NCBI GenBank assembly: GCA_963764665.1
Contig: CAVXTL010000011.1
Location: 73,261-137,260 of the forward strand
Length of the DNA: 64,000 nt
From: JACVRW01 sp963764665
Lineage (GTDB): Bacteria > Actinomycetota > Thermoleophilia > Solirubrobacterales > Thermoleophilaceae
Direction of reading: 5' to 3'
Shown: positions 1 to 7,426 of the stretch, piece by piece
How the letters are laid out: each line of letters begins with the position of its first letter
Position numbering within the stretch: position 1 is the stretch's first letter
Notes under the pieces: generated by a model
Seen by the model: only the letters and a program-made list of their open reading frames with translations
The model's database searches: none
What the model was told of the DNA's origin: nothing
Translations under genes and position numbers: made by a program

Positions 1-701
1 CGGCGCGGATCGCGATCCGCCACCGGACGCCGGTGATCCTCCTGTCGGACACGTTCCTGGCCAACTCGTCCGAGCCCTGGCTCCTGCCGGACGTGCACTC
101 GCTCCCGGACATCGATCCGGGCTTCGCCACCGGCCCGAACCAGGACGGGGCGTTCATGCCCTACCTGCGCGACGAGTTGCTCGCGCGGCCGTGGGCGGTG
201 CCCGGCACACCGGGCCTGCGTCACCGCATCGGCGGGCTCGAGAAGGAGGACGGCAGCGGCAACATCTCCTACTCGCCCGAGAACCACGACCACATGACCC
301 GGCTGCGCGCCGAGCGCGTGGCGCGCGTGGAGGTCCCCGACCTGGATGTGGACGACCCGGACGGGCAGGCGTCGCTGCTGGTGCTCGGCTGGGGGTCGAG
401 CTACGGCGCGATCCAGGGCGCTGCCCGGCGCGTCCGGCGCGAGCAGGGCGTGAGCGTGGCCGCGGCCCACATCCGCCACCTCAAGCCGCTGCCGCCCAAC
501 CTCGGCGAGGTGCTGCGCTCCTATGAGCGCGTGCTGGTGCCCGAGATGAACATGGGCCAGCTCGTCAGGATCCTGAGGGCCGAGTACCTCGTGGACTGCG
601 AGAGCTACACCAAGGTCGACGGGCTGCCGATCTTCACGCGCGACGTGATCGAGGAGATCCTGGCGCGCGTGGGCGGCTCGTCGAACGGGGGAGGCTCGTG
701 A
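1..701 (+). CDS. korA: 2-oxoacid:ferredoxin oxidoreductase, alpha subunit (C-terminal part)
   Basis: This is the end of a gene that starts upstream of the window; the frame is open from base 3. Its visible product is the C-terminal part of the pyrimidine/core domain of a KorA-type subunit. With the beta subunit it would oxidatively decarboxylate 2-oxoglutarate (or another 2-oxoacid) to an acyl-CoA and reduce ferredoxin. The opening residues RTPVILLSDTFLANSSEPW are typical of KorA. The end, with LVLGWGSSYGAIQGA and VPEMNMGQLVRILRAEYL, matches the family C-terminus. Its stop overlaps the start of the next gene by 4 bp (GTGA), so the two are translationally coupled. Whether the gamma domain is fused upstream cannot be seen. 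The exact 2-oxoacid is inferred from family resemblance. Confidence 0.92.
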   Translation, partial: ARIAIRHRTPVILLSDTFLANSSEPWLLPDVHSLPDIDPGFATGPNQDGAFMPYLRDELLARPWAVPGTPGLRHRIGGLEKEDGSGNISYSPENHDHMTRLRAERVARVEVPDLDVDDPDGQASLLVLGWGSSYGAIQGAARRVRREQGVSVAAAHIRHLKPLPPNLGEVLRSYERVLVPEMNMGQLVRILRAEYLVDCESYTKVDGLPIFTRDVIEEILARVGGSSNGGGS

Positions 702-1729
702 GCGAGAACGGACACAACGGCGCCCCGCCGCTCACCAAGGCCGACTTCTCCTCCGACCAGGAGACGCGCTGGTGCCCGGGCTGCGGCGACTACGCCGTGC
801 TCGCATCGGTGCAGTCCTTCATGCCCGAGCTGGGCATCCCGCCGGACCGGATCGTGTTCGTGACCGGCATCGGCTGCGCGGGGCGCTTCGTCTACTACAT
901 GGACACCTACGGGATGCACGGCATCCACGGGCGCGCGCCCGCGCTGGCCACCGGGGTGGCCACCTCGCGGCCGGACCTCTCGGTGTGGGTGGTGAGCGGC
1001 GACGGCGATGCCCTGTCGATCGGCGGCAACCACCTGATCCACGCCCTGCGCCGCAATGTGCCGCTCAAGATCCTCCTGTTCAACAACCAGATCTACGGCC
1101 TCACGAAGGGGCAGTACTCGCCCACGAGCGAGGAGGGCAAGGTCACGAAGTCCACGCCCTTCGGCTCCCAGGACCACCCGTTCAACCCGGTGGCGCTGGC
1201 GCTGGGCGCAGAGGCCACCTTCGTGGCGCGGACCGTGGACACCGACAAGCCCCACCTGGCGGAGACGCTGCGAGCGGCCGCGGCGCACCGGGGCGCGTCG
1301 ATCGTCGAGATCTACCAGAACTGCAACGTGTTCAACGACGGCGCGTTCGACGCGGTGCGCGCCAAGGGGCAGCGGGAGCTGAACCAGATCCGGCTGGAGC
1401 ACGGCAAGCCGATCCGCTTCGGCGCGGACGGCGAGCGCGGCGTGGCCCGCGGGGCCGACGGCCGCCTCGAGCTGGTGGAGGTGGCGGATGCGGGTGAGGG
1501 CGCACTGCTCGTGCACGACGCGCACCGCCAGGAGCCCAGCCTGGCCTTCGAGCTGGCCCACCTGGCCAGGCACCCCACCGGCCCGACCCCGATCGGCGTG
1601 TTCCGCGACGTGGAGCGCCCCGTCTACGGGGAGGAGCTGGCGCTCGAGCTGGAGCAGACCCGCGCCGGGGTGGGGATCGAGGAGCTCGAGAAGCTCCTCC
1701 ACTCGGGTGAGACCTGGACCGTGGCCTAG
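698..1729 (+). CDS. korB: 2-oxoacid:ferredoxin oxidoreductase, beta subunit
   Basis: This is the thiamine diphosphate-binding beta subunit and partner of the preceding alpha subunit (343 aa, GTG start, 4 bp overlap). The WCPGCGDY motif (Cys 26 and 29) and GIGCAGRF (Cys 60) are the conserved cysteines expected for the [4Fe-4S] cluster of KorB. SGDGDALSIGGNH at about residue 100, followed by LFNNQIYGLTKGQYSPTS, is the ThDP/Mg2+ motif. The C-terminal third, from about residue 240, is a less conserved tail seen in actinobacterial KorB. Function is a reductive or oxidative TCA step that links 2-oxoglutarate to ferredoxin. The TAG stop shares a CTAG with the stop of the convergent acetyltransferase gene. 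Confidence 0.93.
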   Translation: MSENGHNGAPPLTKADFSSDQETRWCPGCGDYAVLASVQSFMPELGIPPDRIVFVTGIGCAGRFVYYMDTYGMHGIHGRAPALATGVATSRPDLSVWVVSGDGDALSIGGNHLIHALRRNVPLKILLFNNQIYGLTKGQYSPTSEEGKVTKSTPFGSQDHPFNPVALALGAEATFVARTVDTDKPHLAETLRAAAAHRGASIVEIYQNCNVFNDGAFDAVRAKGQRELNQIRLEHGKPIRFGADGERGVARGADGRLELVEVADAGEGALLVHDAHRQEPSLAFELAHLARHPTGPTPIGVFRDVERPVYGEELALELEQTRAGVGIEELEKLLHSGETWTVA

Positions 1730-2232
1730 GCGGCCAGGTCGGTGACCACTTCGGTCACCGCGCCGTGGTGGTGCTCCTCGGCGTGGCGCGACAGCTTCTC
1801 GAACAGCCGGTGGGCCGGCCTGTTGTCTCCGGCCATCGTCGCCGTGAAGCGGCGCACGCCGCGGGCACGGGCGCGGGGCGCCAGCTCGTCCACCAGCAGG
1901 GTGCCGATTCCGCGGCCCTGCCAGTAGTCGGCCACGACCACCGCCACCTCGGCGGTCTCGGGGTCGTCCGGAAGCCGCACGTAGCGCGCGACTCCGATCA
2001 GCGCGCGCGTGGGGGCGTTCGGGCGCTCGGCCACGAGCGCGACGTGATTGCGCCCGTCCACCTCGGTGAGATAGCGCAGCTCCGCGCGGCTGAAGCTCGG
2101 CTTGGGGGTGAGAAACCGCCGCTGGACGCTCGTCTCGGAGAGGTTGTGAAGGCCCTGCTCGAGCAGGGCCTTGTCGTCCGGCCGGATCGGGCGGATCAGG
2201 ATCTGAGTGCCATCCGGAAGCCGCTTGAGCAT
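1726..2232 (-). CDS. GNAT family N-acetyltransferase
   Basis: This is a small GNAT acetyltransferase (168 aa). The acetyl-CoA pyrophosphate-binding motif QGRGIG lies at residues 105-110, after the strand AEVAVVVADYW. The N-terminus, MLKRLPDGTQILIRPIRPDD, resembles the free-standing Gcn5 domains found near acetate-CoA ligases. I took the ATG at 2232 rather than an upstream start at 2280, because homologous sequence begins at MLKRL and the upstream gene ends only 4 bp away, at 2237. The substrate is unknown; protein lysine or a small amine are both possible. It is probably co-transcribed with the DUF1152 gene. Confidence 0.8.
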   Translation of the reverse strand: MLKRLPDGTQILIRPIRPDDKALLEQGLHNLSETSVQRRFLTPKPSFSRAELRYLTEVDGRNHVALVAERPNAPTRALIGVARYVRLPDDPETAEVAVVVADYWQGRGIGTLLVDELAPRARARGVRRFTATMAGDNRPAHRLFEKLSRHAEEHHHGAVTEVVTDLAA

Positions 2233-2236
2233 GCTC

Positions 2237-3211
2237 CTAGCTTGGCGGCGATGCGGGCGCGCTTGTGTGCGCGGCCTCACGCTCCCAGTCGAGCTCGGTG
2301 TGCACGCCCAGCGCGTTCAGGGCCTGGTTGGCGGCCTCGAGGTCGGGGCGCTCGCGCACCGCGGCAGCGAGTCTTGCGGCCGAGCTCACGGCCACCGCTG
2401 GGTCCACGTAGACGGTCATGGCGCCCACCGGCGACAGCTGCACGGCGCGCCGCCCCGCGCGGATCGTGGTCTCGCCCAGCTCGCCGCGGAAGCAGCGCAG
2501 GGCCTGCGCGCTCGCCTCGGTGGGCACCGCCGCCACCGCCGCGTCCAGGCGCTCAACCACGGGCTCGGTGAGCCCGCGCGCGCCGGCCAGGCCGCCCGCG
2601 GCACCCACCTCGGCCAGGCGTGCGAGCACCTCGGCGGGAGTCAGCTCCCCGTCGCAGCCGATGCCGAACACCCCGGCGAGCACCGGCACGGACCCCTCCT
2701 CGGCCAGCATCGCCCCGGCGGCCAGCATCACCGCGTCGCAGAGCGGGCTCGCGAGGCCGGACTCGTGGCCGTGAGCCAGGGCGTCGCCGCCCACGTCCAC
2801 CAGCACGAGGAGATCGCACTCGAGGCGCTCCACGGCCAGGGCCAGTCCGCGGGCCACCGTGGGTGCTCCACGGTTCACGTCCACCAGCACCGTGGGCTCA
2901 CCCAGGAACTCGGCCATCCTCGCCTCGGCGAAGCGCACCCCGCTCGAGCGCACGCGGGTCGCGGCGCCGGCGCTGAGCACCCCGGGGGCGAGCTCCTCGG
3001 CGTCCGCGATCTCAGCGGCGGCGCGCGGGCCGGGAAGCGGGTCGATCGGCCGCCGCTCCCACGTGACGCCGCCGAGCACCGGGTCCGCCCCGGAGTAGAG
3101 CCGGCACGCCTCCCCGGTGGCCAGCGCCCCGACCACGTCGCCACCGCCGCCGATCCCGATGCAGAGCGGCCGGCGGGCCTCCGAGAGCAGTCGTTCGGCA
3201 TCCATCGGCAT
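2237..3211 (-). CDS. DUF1152 family protein
   Basis: This 324-aa protein belongs to the DUF1152 family of unknown biochemical function. The N-terminus has a glycine-rich nucleotide-binding-like loop (CIGIGGGGDVVGALATG). A second conserved block, VLVDVGGDALAHGHESGLASPLCDA, lies near the middle. Both are hallmarks of DUF1152, which occurs mainly in archaea and actinobacteria. Two starts are possible, ATG 3211 and ATG 3205; I chose the longer. The acetyltransferase gene follows after 4 bp, suggesting one transcription unit. A perfect palindromic hairpin, repeated elsewhere in the window, lies 19 bp upstream of the start. The family and coordinates are secure; no function is assigned. Confidence 0.8.
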   Translation of the reverse strand: MPMDAERLLSEARRPLCIGIGGGGDVVGALATGEACRLYSGADPVLGGVTWERRPIDPLPGPRAAAEIADAEELAPGVLSAGAATRVRSSGVRFAEARMAEFLGEPTVLVDVNRGAPTVARGLALAVERLECDLLVLVDVGGDALAHGHESGLASPLCDAVMLAAGAMLAEEGSVPVLAGVFGIGCDGELTPAEVLARLAEVGAAGGLAGARGLTEPVVERLDAAVAAVPTEASAQALRCFRGELGETTIRAGRRAVQLSPVGAMTVYVDPAVAVSSAARLAAAVRERPDLEAANQALNALGVHTELDWEREAAHTSAPASPPS

Positions 3212-3227
3212 TCGATCGACACTAGCC

Positions 3228-3253
3228 GAAGCACCCGGCTCGGCCGGGTGCGC
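3228..3253. repeat. Dispersed palindromic hairpin, copy 1
   Basis: GCACCCGGC (3231-3239), loop TCG, GCCGGGTGC (3243-3251) is a perfect 9-bp inverted repeat. With flanking GAA and GC it makes a 26-nt unit that recurs with one mismatch (in the loop) at 46713-46738. Both copies are intergenic and both lie just upstream of a gene start. Confidence 0.75.
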
Positions 3254-3274
3254 CCGGATGCCTTTCAGAACGAC

Positions 3275-3302
3275 GCGGGGCGGCCCCGAAGGACCGCCCC
3301 GC
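3275..3302 (-). terminator. Hairpin terminator of the opu operon
   Basis: GCGGGGCGG (3275-3283) pairs with CCGCCCCGC (3294-3302) across a 10-nt loop. On the minus strand it follows the stop of the substrate-binding protein gene by about 22 nt. There is only a weak T-rich tail, as is common for high-GC actinobacterial terminators. Confidence 0.65.
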
Positions 3303-3324
3303 GAAAGATCCGATACGGCTGTGG

Positions 3325-4317
3325 CTACTGGACCAGGCCGCTCTCCGACAGGTACTCCCCGGCCACCTGCTCGGGGGTCTTCTTGTCGATGTCCACGCGG
3401 GCGTTCAGCTCCTGGATCGCCTCGGCGTTCAGGCCCTCCTGGAGCTTCCCGACCACCTCGGGCAGGTCGAGGCCCGCCTCCTGGTAGGTGTCGTCGCTCA
3501 CGAGGAGCATCGAGTTGTAGGGCGGGAACATGCCCTGGTCGTCCTCGAGCAGCACGTAGCCGTTCCGCTTGATCTGCGGGTCGGTGGTGAAGACGATCGA
3601 CAGGTCGGCCTGCCCCTTGTCGAGCACCTCGTGCCGCAGTGCGATGTCCACCGGCACGAACTTCTTGAACTTCAGCCCGTAGACGCGCTGCAGGCCGAGC
3701 AGGCAGTCCTCACGCTGGCGGCACTCCGGCGAGCCGTAGAGCGTCAGGTCCTGAGACTTGCCCTCGAGGTCCGAGATCTTCGTGACCCCGAGCTCGTCGG
3801 CCTTCTCCTTGGTCAGGCCCACCTCGTTGGAGCTGGTGAACGGCGTGGGCGGCAGCGCCGTGATCTTCTTCTTCGCGAAGTCGGCCTTGGCCTGCTCGTA
3901 CGCCTCCTGCGGATCCTTCGGGATCTCGTTCGACGGAACGCCGAAGAAGGACCCGAGCGCGGTGCCCGTGTACTCCGGGTAGGCGCTGATCTCGCCCGTC
4001 TCGAGCGCCTTCAGCGCGATCTTCTCGTCGCCGAGGTTGAGCTGCGTGTCGACCGTGTAGCCGGCCGCCGCCAGACCCTGGGCGTAGATCTCGCCGAGCA
4101 CCTTCTGCTCGGTGAAGTTCTTGGACCCGATGGTCAGCTTGACCTTCTTGTTGTCCGGGTTCGACTCGATCGCGGACGCGGATTCACCGGTGGTCTCGGT
4201 GGCCGCGCCCGTGCTCGAGCCCTCGTCGTCGTCCTCGCCGCAGGCGGCGATGGTGAACGAGGCCGTCAGCATCAGCAGCAGAGCCAGCAGCCCCGCCGCA
4301 AGGGGGTTCCTCTTCAT
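3325..4317 (-). CDS. opuCC: Glycine betaine/choline ABC transporter substrate-binding lipoprotein
   Basis: This is the extracytoplasmic binding protein of an OpuC/OpuF-type osmoprotectant importer (330 aa). The ATG at 4317 begins a lipoprotein signal peptide with a long hydrophobic stretch and an IAAC lipobox (Cys 26), followed by an acidic linker. The mature part starts with the family motif KLTIGSKNFTEQKVLGEIYAQ. Further on, SAYPEYTGTAL and LRHEVLDKGQADLSIVFTTD are typical of the OpuAC fold. An upstream extension to 4455 overlaps the permease gene and lacks a signal peptide, so it was rejected. The start overlaps the permease stop by 4 bp (ATGA). It is the last gene of a four-gene operon and is followed by a hairpin terminator. 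The ligand is probably a quaternary ammonium compound. Confidence 0.9.
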   Translation of the reverse strand: MKRNPLAAGLLALLLMLTASFTIAACGEDDDEGSSTGAATETTGESASAIESNPDNKKVKLTIGSKNFTEQKVLGEIYAQGLAAAGYTVDTQLNLGDEKIALKALETGEISAYPEYTGTALGSFFGVPSNEIPKDPQEAYEQAKADFAKKKITALPPTPFTSSNEVGLTKEKADELGVTKISDLEGKSQDLTLYGSPECRQREDCLLGLQRVYGLKFKKFVPVDIALRHEVLDKGQADLSIVFTTDPQIKRNGYVLLEDDQGMFPPYNSMLLVSDDTYQEAGLDLPEVVGKLQEGLNAEAIQELNARVDIDKKTPEQVAGEYLSESGLVQ

Positions 4318-5066
4318 GTCGTTGCTTCCCTCCCGAAACGGAGTCTCATGCGCCGTGACGCGGTGTCGGGTTCGAGCTTCAGCCCTGCGGGCGTCACGGC
4401 GCGCTGAACGGCGCCGAGGGCTAGCTCCGTGAAGATTGCGAGCGCCGCCACGCACATGGCGGCGGCGAGGCGACCCGTGTCCCCGTAACCGGAGACGTTG
4501 ATGATCGGGTCGCCGAGCGTGTTGATTCCGGCGAGCGGGGCGATCGTGGCGGTGGCGATCACGTTGACCGCCGAGATCCGCACTCCTCCGAAGATGAGCG
4601 GCAGTGCCAGCGGAAGCTCGACCTTGCGGACGATCTCGGCGCCGGTCATTCCCATTCCTCGCGCGGCGTCCACCGTGTCGCCCTCCACCTGCGTGACGGC
4701 CACGTAGGTGTTCGTGAGGATCGGCGGGATCGCGAGCAGCACCAGCGCCAGGGTCACGTTGGTGAAGCCGGTGCCGAGGTAGGCCACGAACAGGGCGATC
4801 AGGGCCAGGCTGGGCACCGCCCGGCCGACGTTCGACACGCTGATCGCCAGGAAGCTGCCGCGGCGGATGTGACCGAGCCAGAGCCCGGCCGGGATCGCGA
4901 TCGCGCAGGCCACGGCCATCGCCGCGAAGGTGAGCTTGAGGTGCTCCCAGGTGAGGTCGAGGAACTGCGATCCGCCCACCTCGGTCCCCTCCTGGGTGGT
5001 CTGGCCCTGGAAGATGAACTGGATGGCGTCGCCGAACTCGCCGAGAAACGCGATCGTCGTGGTCAT
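4314..5066 (-). CDS. Osmoprotectant ABC transporter permease (OpuCB-like)
   Basis: This is an integral membrane permease (250 aa) of the BPD_transp_1 family, with five to six predicted membrane segments. The cytoplasmic EAA loop reads AARGMGMTGAEIVRKVELPLALP at about residue 130. The ATG at 5066 was chosen over 5087 because it overlaps the upstream permease stop by 4 bp (ATGA). It ends overlapping the binding-protein start by 4 bp. OpuC systems use two different permeases, and this one pairs with the 5063-5770 product. Regulation is likely osmotic, by family analogy only. Confidence 0.88.
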   Translation of the reverse strand: MTTTIAFLGEFGDAIQFIFQGQTTQEGTEVGGSQFLDLTWEHLKLTFAAMAVACAIAIPAGLWLGHIRRGSFLAISVSNVGRAVPSLALIALFVAYLGTGFTNVTLALVLLAIPPILTNTYVAVTQVEGDTVDAARGMGMTGAEIVRKVELPLALPLIFGGVRISAVNVIATATIAPLAGINTLGDPIINVSGYGDTGRLAAAMCVAALAIFTELALGAVQRAVTPAGLKLEPDTASRRMRLRFGREATT

Positions 5067-5770
5067 GCGGCCCTCGCGCGGGTCCATGGAGTGACCGCTC
5101 GCTGGACGAGGAGGATCACCGCGTCGAGCGCGGCGGCCAGGAGGACCGCGAGTCCGCCCGCCGTAACCACGTTCGACTTGAAGATGATGTCGGCGAAGAT
5201 CTGCTCGCCGAGGCCGCCCGCGCCGGCGAAGAACGCGAGCGTCGCGAGCCCGACCGTGGTGGTGGCGGCTATCCGGAGGCCCGCCAGGATCTCGGGCAGG
5301 GCCAGCGGCAGCTCGACGCGCCAGAGGAGCTGCCTGTCGGTGAGCCCCATGCCGCGGCCGGCGTCCTTGGTCTCCGCGGGCACGTTGTCGAGCCCGGCCA
5401 TGATGTTGCGGAAGATGATCAGCAGCGAGTAGGAGACGAGCGCGATGATCGCCGTCGTGTTCCCGCGCCCGGTGATCGGAAGCAGCAGGAAGAACACGGC
5501 GAGGCTCGGCAGGGTGTAGAGCACACCCGTGATCTGCGTGATCGGGCCGATGAACCAGCGGCGCCGGTGGGCCAGCAGCGCGAGCCCGAACGAGATGCCG
5601 AACCCGATCACGAGCGAGATCACGGTGAGGTACACGTGCTGCACGAGCGGGTCGGTGTAGCGGTCGAAGTTGTCGACGATCCAGCTCGGGCAGAAGCCGT
5701 TGTCGGCCACGCAGTCGGCCTCGCCCCCCGAGCGATCCTGGATCTGGAGCTGGGCGATCAGGTCGAGCAT
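5063..5770 (-). CDS. Osmoprotectant ABC transporter permease (second subunit)
   Basis: This is the second membrane subunit of the OpuC-type importer (235 aa). Its EAA loop, TKDAGRGMGLTDRQLLWRVELPLALP, sits at about residues 135-160 and would dock on the ATPase. The N-terminal 50 residues are unusual in containing two cysteines (CVADNGFCPSW) ahead of the first membrane helix. They might form a disulfide on the outer face. The ATG overlaps the ATPase stop by one base (TGATG), so translation is coupled. Membrane segments alternate with short loops as expected for the family. Confidence 0.88.
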   Translation of the reverse strand: MLDLIAQLQIQDRSGGEADCVADNGFCPSWIVDNFDRYTDPLVQHVYLTVISLVIGFGISFGLALLAHRRRWFIGPITQITGVLYTLPSLAVFFLLLPITGRGNTTAIIALVSYSLLIIFRNIMAGLDNVPAETKDAGRGMGLTDRQLLWRVELPLALPEILAGLRIAATTTVGLATLAFFAGAGGLGEQIFADIIFKSNVVTAGGLAVLLAAALDAVILLVQRAVTPWTRARAA

Positions 5771-6972
5771 CAGTCGTCCACCACCAGCGCGTCGGCCCCG
5801 TGCGGCACGTTCTCGGCCGGCTGCGTCAGCGCATGGCCGATGATCTCGATGGACAGGACTCCGGCCACCGCCCCGCGGGAATCGACCACTGGGGCGTACT
5901 GGGTCTCGTGCTGGAGCAGGTGCGACAGCGCGTCACGCAGCACGTCGTCCAGATCGACCACGGGCTCGGCGGATGAGCGCAGGTCGTCCGTCACGCGGTC
6001 GCCGGTGAGCGCCCGGTCGCTGAGCCAGCCGAGCGGCTTGCCCTCGGCGTCCACCAGCAGCGGGTAGGGGAGGTCCGAGTCGCCGACCTTCGCGCGCGCC
6101 TCGGCCACCGGCTCGCCCACCCGAACGAGCGGAGCGCGCCAGAGGTCGATGTCGCGCACACGCTGCAGCGCGAGCCGCTTGAGCGCCCGGTCCGAACCCA
6201 CGAAGTCCTCCACGAAGCGCCCGGCCGGATTCATCAGGAGCTCGGCGGGCGGCGCGAACTGGGCGAGCTTCCCGCCCTTCTGCAGCACCGCGATGCGATC
6301 GCCCATCTTGATCGCCTCGTCGATGTCGTGGGTCACGAACACCACGGTCTTGCGAATCTCCTTCTGGAGTCGCAGGAACTCGTTCTGGAGCCGCTCGCGG
6401 TTGATCGGGTCGATCGCGCCGAAGGGCTCGTCCATCAGCATCAGCGGCGGGTCCACCGCCAGGGCGCGGGCCACGCCCACGCGCTGGCGCTGGCCGCCCG
6501 ACAGCTGCCCCGGGAAGCGCGAGCGCGTCTCGGCCGGGTCGAGGCTCACGAGCTCGAGCAGCTCGTCCACGCGCGCCCGGATGCGCTCCTTCGGCCAGTC
6601 GAGGAGCCGCGGGACGGTGGCGATGTTGTCGGCCACCGAGAGGTGCGGGAACAGCCCGATCTGCTGGATCGCGTAGCCGATCTCGCGCCGCAGCTCCGCC
6701 GGGCGGCGCTCCCGCACGCTGCGCCCATCGAGCAGGATGTCCCCGTCGGTGATGTCGATCATTCGGTTGACCATCCGCATGGCGGTCGTCTTGCCGCACC
6801 CGGACGGGCCGACGAGCACGCAGATCTCGCCCGACGGGACGGTCAGCGAGAGCCGGTCCACCGCCGGCTGGTCCTGGCCGGGGTAGCGCTTGGTGGCGTC
6901 GCGGAACTCGAGCGTCGCTGCAGCGGGGCGTGCCGACGGCCCCGGAGGCTGGGCGGGTTCTGAAGAGTTCAC
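5770..6972 (-). CDS. opuCA: Glycine betaine/choline ABC transporter ATP-binding protein with CBS domains
   Basis: This is the energising ATPase (400 aa, GTG start) and first gene of the operon. Walker A is GPSGCGKT (55-62), the signature LSGGQ is at 157-161, and Walker B ends at DEP (181-183), with the H-loop in VFVTHD. Residues from about 270 to 390 form a pair of CBS repeats, typical of OpuA/OpuC ATPases that sense ionic strength or c-di-AMP. The second repeat, DVLRDALSHLLQHETQYAPVV, is clear; the first is more divergent. A strong hairpin (6977-6999) lies only 4 nt before the start and leaves no room for a normal ribosome binding site. Substrate class is inferred from the whole operon. Confidence 0.92.
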   Translation of the reverse strand: MNSSEPAQPPGPSARPAAATLEFRDATKRYPGQDQPAVDRLSLTVPSGEICVLVGPSGCGKTTAMRMVNRMIDITDGDILLDGRSVRERRPAELRREIGYAIQQIGLFPHLSVADNIATVPRLLDWPKERIRARVDELLELVSLDPAETRSRFPGQLSGGQRQRVGVARALAVDPPLMLMDEPFGAIDPINRERLQNEFLRLQKEIRKTVVFVTHDIDEAIKMGDRIAVLQKGGKLAQFAPPAELLMNPAGRFVEDFVGSDRALKRLALQRVRDIDLWRAPLVRVGEPVAEARAKVGDSDLPYPLLVDAEGKPLGWLSDRALTGDRVTDDLRSSAEPVVDLDDVLRDALSHLLQHETQYAPVVDSRGAVAGVLSIEIIGHALTQPAENVPHGADALVVDD

Positions 6973-6976
6973 GAGG

Positions 6977-6999
6977 GGGCGCTCGAACGGCGAGCGCCC
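6977..6999 (-). promoter_or_regulatory. Hairpin abutting the opuCA start codon
   Basis: GGGCGCTCG (6977-6985), loop AACGG, CGAGCGCCC (6991-6999) form a perfect 9-bp stem. It lies between the stop of the upstream gene (7006) and the GTG at 6972. It could end transcription of the upstream gene or hide the start of opuCA; no U-tract is present. Confidence 0.55.
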
Positions 7000-7005
7000 G
7001 AAATG

Positions 7006-7383
7006 CTACCCGGGTGCGGTGCCCGGCTCTGGCGTGCTTCTCGAAGCCTTAATGTCGGCGCCTGCCAGACGGGCCAGCTCGCGGGCGAGATCCTCGCGCA
7101 GGAGCACCACCTCGTCCTCCTCGAGCTCCGGATCTCCGGCGGCGGACTCGACCAGCGCCGCTGCCAGGCTCTCTCCGGCCGCGCGCGCCTCGAGCGCGGC
7201 AAGCTCCAGGTCCAACGCGCCGCGCAAATCGAGCGCCGACTGCTTGGCGCGCTCCGCCACCGGCTCGATGCGCTCGCGCTCGGCGGGCGGCAGCGCGCTC
7301 CAGCGGGAGTACAGGGAGCGCGTGACCCGCACGGTGAGAGCCGCGGCGCCCGCGCCGCCGATCAGTAGCTTCGCCGAGGCCAT
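7006..7383 (-). CDS. Hypothetical alpha-helical protein
   Basis: This 125-aa protein matches no family I recognise. Residues 1-25 (MASAKLLIGGAGAAALTVRV) could be a short membrane anchor or signal segment. The rest is strongly helical and charged, rich in Ala, Glu, Leu and Arg (for example ELEEDEVVLLREDLARELARLAG), consistent with a coiled coil. The ATG at 7383 was preferred over 7461, since the extra upstream part has shadow-like composition and would overlap the next gene. It lies between the secreted-protein gene and the opu operon, all on the same strand. Confidence 0.55.
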   Translation of the reverse strand: MASAKLLIGGAGAAALTVRVTRSLYSRWSALPPAERERIEPVAERAKQSALDLRGALDLELAALEARAAGESLAAALVESAAGDPELEEDEVVLLREDLARELARLAGADIKASRSTPEPGTAPG

Positions 7384-7426
7384 ACCGCCGGGATCGTGAC
7401 GGGCGGGTGGGACGGAAGCCGACGGT

